Shown piece after piece: positions 29,528 to 36,937 of a stretch of DNA of 36,937 bases (positions are counted from its first letter, which is position 1; the number at the start of each line of letters is the position of its first letter). The notes beneath the pieces are model-generated. The model was given only the letters and a program-made list of their open reading frames with translations, made no database searches and was not told where the DNA came from. The translations under genes were made by a program, and so were the position numbers. Source of the DNA: Caulobacterales bacterium (GTDB lineage Bacteria > Pseudomonadota > Alphaproteobacteria > Caulobacterales > Caulobacteraceae); assembly GCA_016234625.1 (NCBI GenBank), contig JACRBD010000309.1:1-36937 (forward strand), in the 5' to 3' direction.

Positions 29528-30588
29528 TCGGCGGCTCCCTCGACCGGCGCGGGGCCGGCTGTCTCGGACAGTGTGGCGGTCAGGCGCTGGATATTGCGAT
29601 CGATCTCGCCGGCGAAGTCGCCGCGCGCCAGTTCGGCGGCCACCCGGATAGCGCTGGCGAAGCCCCTGGCGTCCGCGCTTCCGTGGCTTTTTACGACAAT
29701 CCCGTTCAGGCCCAGCAGCGGGGCGCCGTTGACCGCGCCCGGGTCCATCCGCTTGCGCATCCGGTTCAGGCCGGCGGTGGCGAACAGCGCCCCGATCAGC
29801 TCCAGCGGCCCGGAGGTGAAGGTCGCCTTCAGCTCGCTGGCGAAGAACCGGGCCAGACCCTCGGCGGTCTTCAGGGCGATGTTGCCGGTGAAGCCGTCGG
29901 TGACGATCACGTCGACCGTGCCCTTGGCGATGTCGTTGCCCTCGACGAAGCCGCGGTAGTCGAGGTCGAAGGTCCCGGCGCGCAGCAGGGCGTGCGCCCC
30001 GCGCACCTCCTCGTGGCCCTTTTCCTCCTCCGACCCCACGTTCAGCAGGCCCACCGTCGGCCGGACCGACCCGTGAATGGCGTGATGGAAGGCCGCGCCC
30101 ATGATGGCGAACTCAACCAGCTGCTCGGCGTCGCTCTCGACGTTGGCCCCCACGTCCAGCACGGCGGTGACGCCGTTCAGCGTCGGCCAGCTGGCGACGA
30201 TGGCCGGACGGGCGATTCCCGCGGCCATGCGCAGCACCAGCTTGGAGATGGCCATCAGGGCGCCGGTGTTGCCGGCGGAGACGGCGGCCCTGGCCTGGCC
30301 GTCCTTGACCGCCTCGACCGCGTTCCAGACGCTGGAGCCCTTGCCCCGGCGCATGGCCTGGGCGGGCTTCTCGTCCATCGAGATGGCCTTGTCGGTGTGG
30401 CGCACCTCGCTGGCGGCCCTGGCGGCCGGGAATTTGGCCAGCTTGGCGTTGATCCGCGCCTCGTCGCCGTGCAGCAGGAAGCGCAGATCGGGCATGGCCC
30501 GGGCCGCGATATCGACGCCCGGGATGACGATGGAGGGACCGTGGTCCCCGCCCATGGCGTCAATTGAAATGACGAGGTTTTGGGGCAA
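29524..30588 (-). CDS. plsX: Phosphate acyltransferase PlsX
   Basis: 'ISIDAMGGDHGPSIVIPGVDIAAR...FVEGNDIAKGTVDVIVTDGFTGNIALKTAEG'. Confidence 0.96.
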   Translation of the reverse strand: MPQNLVISIDAMGGDHGPSIVIPGVDIAARAMPDLRFLLHGDEARINAKLAKFPAARAASEVRHTDKAISMDEKPAQAMRRGKGSSVWNAVEAVKDGQARAAVSAGNTGALMAISKLVLRMAAGIARPAIVASWPTLNGVTAVLDVGANVESDAEQLVEFAIMGAAFHHAIHGSVRPTVGLLNVGSEEEKGHEEVRGAHALLRAGTFDLDYRGFVEGNDIAKGTVDVIVTDGFTGNIALKTAEGLARFFASELKATFTSGPLELIGALFATAGLNRMRKRMDPGAVNGAPLLGLNGIVVKSHGSADARGFASAIRVAAELARGDFAGEIDRNIQRLTATLSETAGPAPVEGAAE

Positions 30589-30679
30589 TGCCGGTCGCGA
30601 TTCCGTTGCGAACCCCGACTTGGGGCGAAGCCGCCGGAACTTACCCCCGCACGGCGGCGATGCAACCCCGGCGGCGCGC

Positions 30680-31216
30680 CTAATCCGCCGGGTCGTCCTT
30701 CTTCAGGGTCCGCAGCACCGCGAAGGGCGACAGGTCGGTGTCGTCGCTTGGCGCGATGAACTCCGCGCCCGGCTTGCGGGGAAAGGGATCCAGCTCCAGC
30801 GCCAGATGCTCGACGACATAGGCGCCAAGGTCGATATCCTCGCCCTCAAGCACATCGGGCGGATCGTCCGCCTCCGGATCGAGCTCAATTTCGTCGGCCT
30901 CTTCCTGGGGCGCGTTGATGCTGCCGGGCGGCAGGACGCGAATTACGAATTCGCCCTCGGCTGATTCCTCGAAGTCTTCGGCGGTGACGCTGCAGGTCTG
31001 GGTGATCTCGGCGGTGAACCGGCCGTCGATCTCGGCCCCGTCCATCCAGGGCTTGAGGCGCAACTCGGCGGTCAGGGACTGGATCGAGACCAGCCCCAAC
31101 AGCCGGGCGATGCGCGCCCGCGCCAGTTCGTCAGCCTCCAGGGTCCGTTTCACCGGGCCACGGCTGACCTCGCTGAACCGGATCGTCTCGCGCCAGGGCG
31201 AATCGCTGACCATCAC
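30680..31216 (-). CDS. DUF177 (YceD) family protein
   Basis: 'QTCSVTAEDFEESAEGEFVIRVLPPG...DDPPDVLEGEDIDLGAYVVEHLALELDPFPRKPGAEF'; typical DUF177 next to plsX. Confidence 0.9.
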   Translation of the reverse strand: MMVSDSPWRETIRFSEVSRGPVKRTLEADELARARIARLLGLVSIQSLTAELRLKPWMDGAEIDGRFTAEITQTCSVTAEDFEESAEGEFVIRVLPPGSINAPQEEADEIELDPEADDPPDVLEGEDIDLGAYVVEHLALELDPFPRKPGAEFIAPSDDTDLSPFAVLRTLKKDDPAD

Positions 31217-31734
31217 GCGGCCTCCCAGATGACGTCGCCGGCCAGCAGGCCCGGGACCGATTGCCGCGACAGCGCGTCGCGGGCGGTAGTGACATAGGCG
31301 GTGAACCCGGCGGCGGTCTCGGCCCGGCCCTCGAGCACGGTGCGAGTCATCAGGTCGGTCAGCGCCGCGAGGTCCGGTTGCGCCACGGCCTCCTCGAACG
31401 CTTTCAGCCGGCCGTAGAAGGCCTTGCCCAGCGCCTTGACCCGCTTGGCCACCGCGGTGTCGCCTACGCCAAGCTCCCGAAACGCGTCGTCGAGCCCCTG
31501 AATGTAACGGTCAAACAGGATCTGCCGCGCCTCGGCGGCCAGGCCGGTCTCACCCTTGAGCCGCTCGACCAACAGGATGACGTGCAGGGTGTAGAGCTCG
31601 AACCGCCCTTCCCGCGTGTCGGCGACACCGCCGACGGCTTAGAAATGGGGCTTGCGCGACTGCCCCGCGGCGGCGGCGTAGAGCGCCTCGCCCGCCCGTT
31701 TGGCGGGGTTTGGCCTGAAAAGCCGCTGCAGCAT
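31213..31734 (-). pseudogene. Ubiquinol-cytochrome c chaperone family protein (CBP3-like) interrupted by an in-frame TAA at 31639-31641
   Basis: MLQRLFRPNPAKRAGEALYAAAAGQSRKPHF*AVGGVADTREGRFELYTLHVILLVERLKGETGLAAEARQILFDRYIQGLDDAFRELGVGDTAVAKRVKALGKAFYGRL...; both halves in one frame, family similarity on both sides of the stop. Confidence 0.85.
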
Positions 31735-31846
31735 CTCGCGTCTCGCCTCGATTTCGCCGCCAGGTGAGCCTAAGGCGGGCATTGAACTAAGCCCGCGCGG
31801 GCGATAGGTCAAAGACCAGCGCCACCAGCGCCCACCGGGAGCCGAT

Positions 31847-32341
31847 ATGTTTCGTAAAGCCGCCCTCGCCGCCCTCGCCGCCGTCACCCTGACGTCGATG
31901 GGCGGCTGCATGCCGATGACCGCCTATTCCGGGTTTCAGGCCATCGAAGTCAATCCGGCTGACCTGAAGGTGGGCGAAGACACCAAGTCCACCGTGCTGG
32001 GCAAGCTGGGCTCGCCCTCGGCGACCTCGACCTTCGACCCGAACGTCTGGTTCTACATGAGCCAGATCACTGACCGGGTCGCCTTCTACCAGCCGCGCGT
32101 GGCCAAGCGGAACATCTACGCGGTGACCTTCGACAAGGCCACCGAGCAGCTGGTGTCGGTCAACGCCTACACCCTGCGCGACGGCAAGGTGTTCGCCTAC
32201 AACAGCCGCGAAACCCCGACCCGCGGCCGCGAGCTGAGCATCCTTGAGCAGCTGCTTGGCAACGTCGGCCGGGGCGGCATGCTGCCGCGCGACGAGAGCG
32301 AGGGCGTTCCGGGCAACCGTCCGGGCGACCGGGGCAACTAG
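31847..32341 (+). CDS. bamE: Outer membrane protein assembly factor BamE (SmpA/OmlA)
   Basis: Lipobox MGGC; '[58 protein letters not shown]'. Confidence 0.9.
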   Translation: MFRKAALAALAAVTLTSMGGCMPMTAYSGFQAIEVNPADLKVGEDTKSTVLGKLGSPSATSTFDPNVWFYMSQITDRVAFYQPRVAKRNIYAVTFDKATEQLVSVNAYTLRDGKVFAYNSRETPTRGRELSILEQLLGNVGRGGMLPRDESEGVPGNRPGDRGN

Positions 32342-32381
32342 CCGGTCCACGGCGCCTTCAGGGCCTTGCGGCCCAGACAAC

Positions 32382-32414
32382 AACGCCCCGGAGATCGCTC
32401 TCCGGGGCGTTTTC
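32382..32414 (+). terminator. Rho-independent terminator downstream of bamE
   Basis: AACGCCCCGGAGA-tcgc-TCTCCGGGGCGTT followed by TTT; perfect 13-bp stem. Confidence 0.9.
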
Positions 32415-32466
32415 GTATTGCCAGGCCGGCGGTCGGGGGCGGACCCGGAGGCCCGCCCCTGATGTC

Positions 32467-34620
32467 CTAGCCGTGGGCCAGGACGGCCAGCAGCAGCAGG
32501 GCCACGATGTTGGCGATCTTGATCATCGGGTTCACGGCCGGACCCGAAGTGTCCTTGTAGGGATCGCCGACGGTGTCGCCGGTCACGGCGGCCTTGTGGG
32601 CTTCAGAGCCCTTGCCATGCGTGACGCCGTCGCTGTCGGTGAAGCCTTCCTCGATCACCTTCTTGGCGTTGTCCCAGGCGCCGCCGCCCGAGGTCATCGA
32701 GATGGCGACGAACAGGCCGGTAACGATCACGCCCATGAGCATGGCGCCGAGGCTGGCGAAGGCGTTGATCTTGCCCGCGATCGAATTGATCACGAAGAAC
32801 AGCACCACCGGGGACGCGACCGGCAGCAGCGAGGGGACGATCATTTCCCGGATCGCGGCCTTGGTCAGGATGTCCACGGCCTTGCCGTACTCGGGCTTGA
32901 CCTCGCCGGTCATGATCCCGGGGTTCTCGCGGAACTGGCGACGAACCTCGACCACCACGGCCTGGGCCGCGCGGCCGACGGCGGTCATCGACATGCCGCC
33001 GAACAGGAACGGCAGCAGGCCGCCGAACAGCAGGCCGACCACGACGTAGGGGTTGGAGAGGTCGAAGGTCACCGCGCCCAGATTGTGGAAGAAGCTTCCC
33101 TCAACGGCTTCGGCGGTGAAGAACTTCAGGTCTTCGGTGTAGGCGGCGAACAGCACAAGAGCGCCCAGGCCGGCCGAACCGATGGCGTAGCCCTTGGTCA
33201 CGGCCTTGGTGGTGTTGCCCACGGCGTCGAGGGCGTCTGTGGTGACGCGGACTTCCTTGGGAAGGCCGGCCATCTCGGCGATGCCGCCGGCGTTGTCGGT
33301 CACCGGACCAAAGGCGTCGAGGGCGACGATGAAGCCGGCCAGCGACAGCATCGAGGTCACCGCGATGGCGATGCCGAAGAGGCCCGCGAAACCGTAGGTG
33401 ATGATGATGCCGGCGATGATCACCAGCGCCGGGGCGGCGCAGGCTTCCAGCGACATGGCCAGGCCCTGGATCACGTTGGTGCCGTGGCCGGAGACCGAGG
33501 CCTGGGCCACCGACTTCACCGGACGGAAGCCCGTGCCGGTGTAGTATTCGGTGATGACCACAATCAGGGCGGTGATCACCAGGCCGGTGATGCCGCACCA
33601 GAACAGCTCCATCGCGCCGTAGGCCTTGGCCACGCCGCCGAAGGGCGTGAACTCGATCGGGGCGGTCACGAACATCGGGAACAGGAAGTACAGGGCGATC
33701 GCCGACAGCACGCCGGTGACGACCAGGCCCTTGTACAGGGCGCCCATGATGTTCTGGCTCTTGCCCAGGCGGACGAAGAAGGCGCCGATGATCGAGGTGA
33801 CGATGCCGACGGCGCAGATGGCCAGGGGCAGCAGCATCATCGCCGAGAGCAGTTCCGGCGTCTCGCGGAAGAAGATGGCGGCCAGGACCATGGTGGCGAC
33901 GGTGGTCACCGCATAGGTCTCGAACAGGTCGGCGGCCATGCCGGCGCAGTCGCCGACGTTGTCGCCGACGTTGTCGGCGATGGTCGCGGCGTTGCGGGGA
34001 TCGTCCTCGGGAATGCCGGCTTCAACCTTGCCGACCATGTCGCCGCCGACGTCGGCGCCCTTGGTGAAGATGCCGCCGCCCAGACGGGCGAAGATTGAGA
34101 TGAGCGAGGCGCCGAAGCCCAGCGAGACCAGCGAGTCGATGACCGTGCGGTCGGTCGGCGCGAGGCCCACGTGCTTGGTCAGGATGGCGTAGTAGCCGGC
34201 GACGCCGATCAGGGCGAGGCCCGCCACCAGCATGCCGGTGATGGCGCCGGAGGTGAAGGCGACGTTCAGGCCCTTGGCGAGACTCTCGGACGAGGCCTGG
34301 GCGGTGCGGACGTTGGCGCGCACCGAGATCAACATCCCGACGAAGCCGGCGGCGCCCGACAGGATGGCGCCGATGGCGAAGCCGACCGGCTGCTCCCAGG
34401 ACTTGAAGAACCAGGCCAGCAGGGCGATGACGACGACGCCGACCAGACCGATGGTGGTGTACTGGCGGTTCAGATAGGCCTGCGCGCCCTCCTGAATGGC
34501 GGCGGCGATTTCCTGCATCCGCGCGTTACCGGGAGACTTGCGCAACAGCGCCATGGTCTGGAGCCCGCCGTATACGACGGCGGCCAGACCGGCGAGGTTC
34601 GCCAGAAGGAGAAAGTCCAT
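32467..34620 (-). CDS. hppA: Membrane-bound proton-translocating pyrophosphatase
   Basis: '[54 protein letters not shown]', '[21 protein letters not shown]'. Confidence 0.97.
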   Translation of the reverse strand: MDFLLLANLAGLAAVVYGGLQTMALLRKSPGNARMQEIAAAIQEGAQAYLNRQYTTIGLVGVVVIALLAWFFKSWEQPVGFAIGAILSGAAGFVGMLISVRANVRTAQASSESLAKGLNVAFTSGAITGMLVAGLALIGVAGYYAILTKHVGLAPTDRTVIDSLVSLGFGASLISIFARLGGGIFTKGADVGGDMVGKVEAGIPEDDPRNAATIADNVGDNVGDCAGMAADLFETYAVTTVATMVLAAIFFRETPELLSAMMLLPLAICAVGIVTSIIGAFFVRLGKSQNIMGALYKGLVVTGVLSAIALYFLFPMFVTAPIEFTPFGGVAKAYGAMELFWCGITGLVITALIVVITEYYTGTGFRPVKSVAQASVSGHGTNVIQGLAMSLEACAAPALVIIAGIIITYGFAGLFGIAIAVTSMLSLAGFIVALDAFGPVTDNAGGIAEMAGLPKEVRVTTDALDAVGNTTKAVTKGYAIGSAGLGALVLFAAYTEDLKFFTAEAVEGSFFHNLGAVTFDLSNPYVVVGLLFGGLLPFLFGGMSMTAVGRAAQAVVVEVRRQFRENPGIMTGEVKPEYGKAVDILTKAAIREMIVPSLLPVASPVVLFFVINSIAGKINAFASLGAMLMGVIVTGLFVAISMTSGGGAWDNAKKVIEEGFTDSDGVTHGKGSEAHKAAVTGDTVGDPYKDTSGPAVNPMIKIANIVALLLLAVLAHG

Positions 34621-34795
34621 GGTTCCAAGAGCCCCTTGTTACAGCCCCGGAGGTTCCCGCGCGGCCGCTGGCCGCCGGTCGGGTCCCCCGATTTGCTTTG
34701 AATAGACGCCGACAGGCGGCGCCCCCTTGCGAGAAAGACGCCCGTCTTTGCCAAAAGCGGGCGGTCTAGGCAACCGCCTGTTCCGTTTGCGGAAA

Positions 34796-35239
34796 TCAGT
34801 GGGCCGCGGCGGGGGGGCGCGGCAGGCGGCTGCGCTGCTTGGGGGTCTGCGAAACCAGGGTCACCGAGGCGAGGTAGCGGGCCGGGACGATTAGCGCCGC
34901 CTCGCGCATCAGGGACGCCTTCATGCGCGCCTCGTCGATCACCGTGTAGTCGGTGGCCTTGGTGAAGGGTGTGCGGTGCGCGGCGCGGATCAGGGCGTCG
35001 CGGAACCAGGGCTCCTTCTCGCGCAGCTTCAACGCATCGGCCCCGGGCGCCAGGTTGATGCGCACCTGGACGAAGACGTAGTTGATCAGCCGGCCGTTCA
35101 GCACGATGGGCAGGGCCACCGGCGACAGGTCGACATATTGGCTGGCGGGCGCCTTGCCGCCTTCCGGCGCGCCGCTGGCCCGCGCCGCGCTGGCGGCGAG
35201 GATGAGAGGCAGGGCGGCGAGAATCTGGCGACGGCGCAT
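34796..35239 (-). CDS. Hypothetical exported protein
   Basis: MRRRQILAALPLILAASAARASGAPEGG signal peptide-like; 'YVDLSPVALPIVLNGRLINYVFVQVRINLAPGADALKLREKEPWFRDALIRAAHRTPF'. Confidence 0.75.
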   Translation of the reverse strand: MRRRQILAALPLILAASAARASGAPEGGKAPASQYVDLSPVALPIVLNGRLINYVFVQVRINLAPGADALKLREKEPWFRDALIRAAHRTPFTKATDYTVIDEARMKASLMREAALIVPARYLASVTLVSQTPKQRSRLPRPPAAAH

Positions 35240-35273
35240 GGAGCCACCCTCGCCCGCCGTGGTGAAAGCCCGG

Positions 35274-36212
35274 TTAACCGTGGGTCCAGCCGAGCCGTTC
35301 GACAGGGACCTCGGCGCCCTTGAAGGCGACCTCCACGCCCCGCCCGGCGACGAAGACCCCCACGATCGTGAAACCGGCCGGGACGGGCTGGTCGGCCGGA
35401 AGGGCGCAAACGATCTCGTAGTCATCGCCGCCGGTCGCCATCGCGACCAGGGCCGCCACGACATCGGGCTGCTGGCCCAGCCAGGTCGCGCCCGGGCCGG
35501 AAACGGGCATGCGCTCGAGGCTGATCTCGACCCCGCAACCGCTGGCGGTGGCCAGATGCCCGGCATCGGCCAGCAGGCCGTCGGACACGTCAGCGGCCGC
35601 GCGGGCGCGGGTTCGCAGCGGTTCGATCAGGTCGATACGGGGCCGGGGGAGCCGGTACCGGTCCGCGAGCGTCGGGCTGTCAATCTCGCCCCGCGCCGCC
35701 TTCAGCCCCAGCCAGCCGTCGCCGATCGGACCGCTGACGGCGAGCAGATCACCCGGCCGCGCGCCGCCGCGCAGCACCGCCCTGCCCTGTGGGACCCAGC
35801 CCAGCATCGTCGCGGTCAGGCAGAACGGCCCCGGCGTCGAGACCGTGTCGCCGCCCAGCAGCGTCAGGCCGTAGGTCTCGCCATCTTCCGCCAGGCCCCT
35901 CACGAACTGCTCACGGTCCACCCAGGTCGTCCCGGCCGGCCAGGCGGTGGTGAGGATGTAGCCGTACGGCTCCGCCCCCTTTGCGGCGAGATCCGACAGA
36001 TTCACCCGGAGCAACTTGCGGGCTGTCAGGTCCAGCGGATCGTCGGGCAGGAAATGCACCCCGGCGACCAGGGCGTCCTTGGTCACCACCAGGTCGAAGC
36101 CGGGCCGCGAGGGGATCACGGCGGCGTCGTCGAGCAGATCGAGCGCTTCCGGCGCGCCCCGGGTCAGGGGGCGGAGGAGCCGCGCGATCCAGTCGAACTC
36201 ACCCCCGGGCAT
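35274..36212 (-). CDS. thiL: Thiamine-monophosphate kinase
   Basis: [89 protein letters not shown]-like ThiL. Confidence 0.94.
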   Translation of the reverse strand: MPGGEFDWIARLLRPLTRGAPEALDLLDDAAVIPSRPGFDLVVTKDALVAGVHFLPDDPLDLTARKLLRVNLSDLAAKGAEPYGYILTTAWPAGTTWVDREQFVRGLAEDGETYGLTLLGGDTVSTPGPFCLTATMLGWVPQGRAVLRGGARPGDLLAVSGPIGDGWLGLKAARGEIDSPTLADRYRLPRPRIDLIEPLRTRARAAADVSDGLLADAGHLATASGCGVEISLERMPVSGPGATWLGQQPDVVAALVAMATGGDDYEIVCALPADQPVPAGFTIVGVFVAGRGVEVAFKGAEVPVERLGWTHG

Positions 36213-36729
36213 CGCGGGCGAGGCCATCGAGAGCGCCGTTGACGAAGCCCGGCTCGGGTCCCTCGAAGAAGGACTTGGCGATCTCGACATATTCGTCGAT
36301 GGCCACTTCCACCGGCACGTCCGGGCGCTTCATCAGCTCCCAGCCGCCGGCGCGCAGGATGGCCCGCAGAGTGGCGTCAAGCCGCTCCAGCCGCCAGCCG
36401 GTCGCCAGGCGATGGGTCACGGCGCTGTCGATGGCGTTCTGGGCGCTGACCACGCCATGGACCAGTTCGGAAAAGAACACCTCGTCGGCCTCGGCCAGGG
36501 TTTCACCCTCGAGGTCGCCGTCGAAACGGTGGTCGGTGAATTCACGGACCACGGCCTCGACGCCGGTTCCGGCCAGTTCCATCTGGTACAGGGCCTGGAC
36601 GGCGGCCAGGCGGGCCACCGTGCGGGCGCGGCGGGCCTTGGCGCTCAAGGGCGCGGCCTTGCCCTCGGTGGCGGCGACCAGCTTCTCGTAGGCGTCGCGC
36701 AGCGAGGCCGGCTTGCTGTCGCCGGTCAC
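36199..36729 (-). CDS. nusB: Transcription antitermination protein NusB
   Basis: '[32 protein letters not shown]...[59 protein letters not shown]'; GTG start overlapping ribH stop. Confidence 0.94.
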   Translation of the reverse strand: MTGDSKPASLRDAYEKLVAATEGKAAPLSAKARRARTVARLAAVQALYQMELAGTGVEAVVREFTDHRFDGDLEGETLAEADEVFFSELVHGVVSAQNAIDSAVTHRLATGWRLERLDATLRAILRAGGWELMKRPDVPVEVAIDEYVEIAKSFFEGPEPGFVNGALDGLARDARG

Positions 36730-36937
36730 TTGTCGCCCCCGATCAGGCGGTTGCGGATGCTCAGCACCTCCAGGCACGCGCGGGCCGCGCCGCCGCCCTT
36801 GTCGCCCTCGGAGACGCGCGCACGGGCCCAGGCCTGCTCCTCGTCCTCGACGGTCAGGATGCCGTTGCCGATGGCCAGCCGCTTGCGCGTGGCCAGGTCC
36901 ATCAGGCCGCGCGACGACTCATTGGACACGATCTCGA
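36726..36937 (-). CDS. ribH: 6,7-dimethyl-8-ribityllumazine synthase, C-terminal part, runs off right edge
   Basis: '[69 protein letters not shown]'. Confidence 0.87.
   Translation of the reverse strand, partial: EIVSNESSRGLMDLATRKRLAIGNGILTVEDEEQAWARARVSEGDKGGGAARACLEVLSIRNRLIGGDK

Noticed and set aside
28307-29959. 550-aa + strand ORF over fabH/plsX
   Set aside because: Antisense to fabH and plsX; no homologous motif.
32473-34098. 541-aa + strand ORF over hppA with His/Asp/Gln-rich sequence
   Set aside because: Antisense to hppA; His/Asp richness is the mirror of hppA codons, not a metal-binding protein.

Overview
This GC-rich window is an alphaproteobacterial chromosome segment. Gene content and order suggest Caulobacteraceae, by inference only. 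It is dominated by housekeeping and metabolic genes. Recognisable loci are a partial hldE/rfaE1-type kinase, cyclopropane fatty acid synthase, a DUF2059+ankyrin protein, cysK-sseA-GNAT, an orphan amino-acid binding protein divergent from metC, an NDUFS4-like complex I subunit, thioesterase/DUF192, a double cold-shock-domain protein, recJ-glpX-hom, an aminotransferase, class I PHA synthase, argC, rpsI-rplM, a PhoX-like protein, COX15, a small membrane protein cluster, MerR-ihfA, fabH-plsX-DUF177, bamE, hppA, thiL-nusB-ribH, and four tRNAs with encoded CCA. I see no prophage, CRISPR array, transposase or recognisable defence island. The best second looks are: (i) an in-frame TAA that splits the ubiquinol-cytochrome c chaperone gene exactly where a conserved Tyr is expected; (ii) several dispersed intergenic nested palindromes, one abutting the hom ribosome-binding site; (iii) an unexplained ~0.8 kb structured gap between ihfA and fabH containing a long imperfect inverted repeat; (iv) six same-strand gene junctions that all use GTGA start/stop overlaps. 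I did not find a convincing new multi-gene system.
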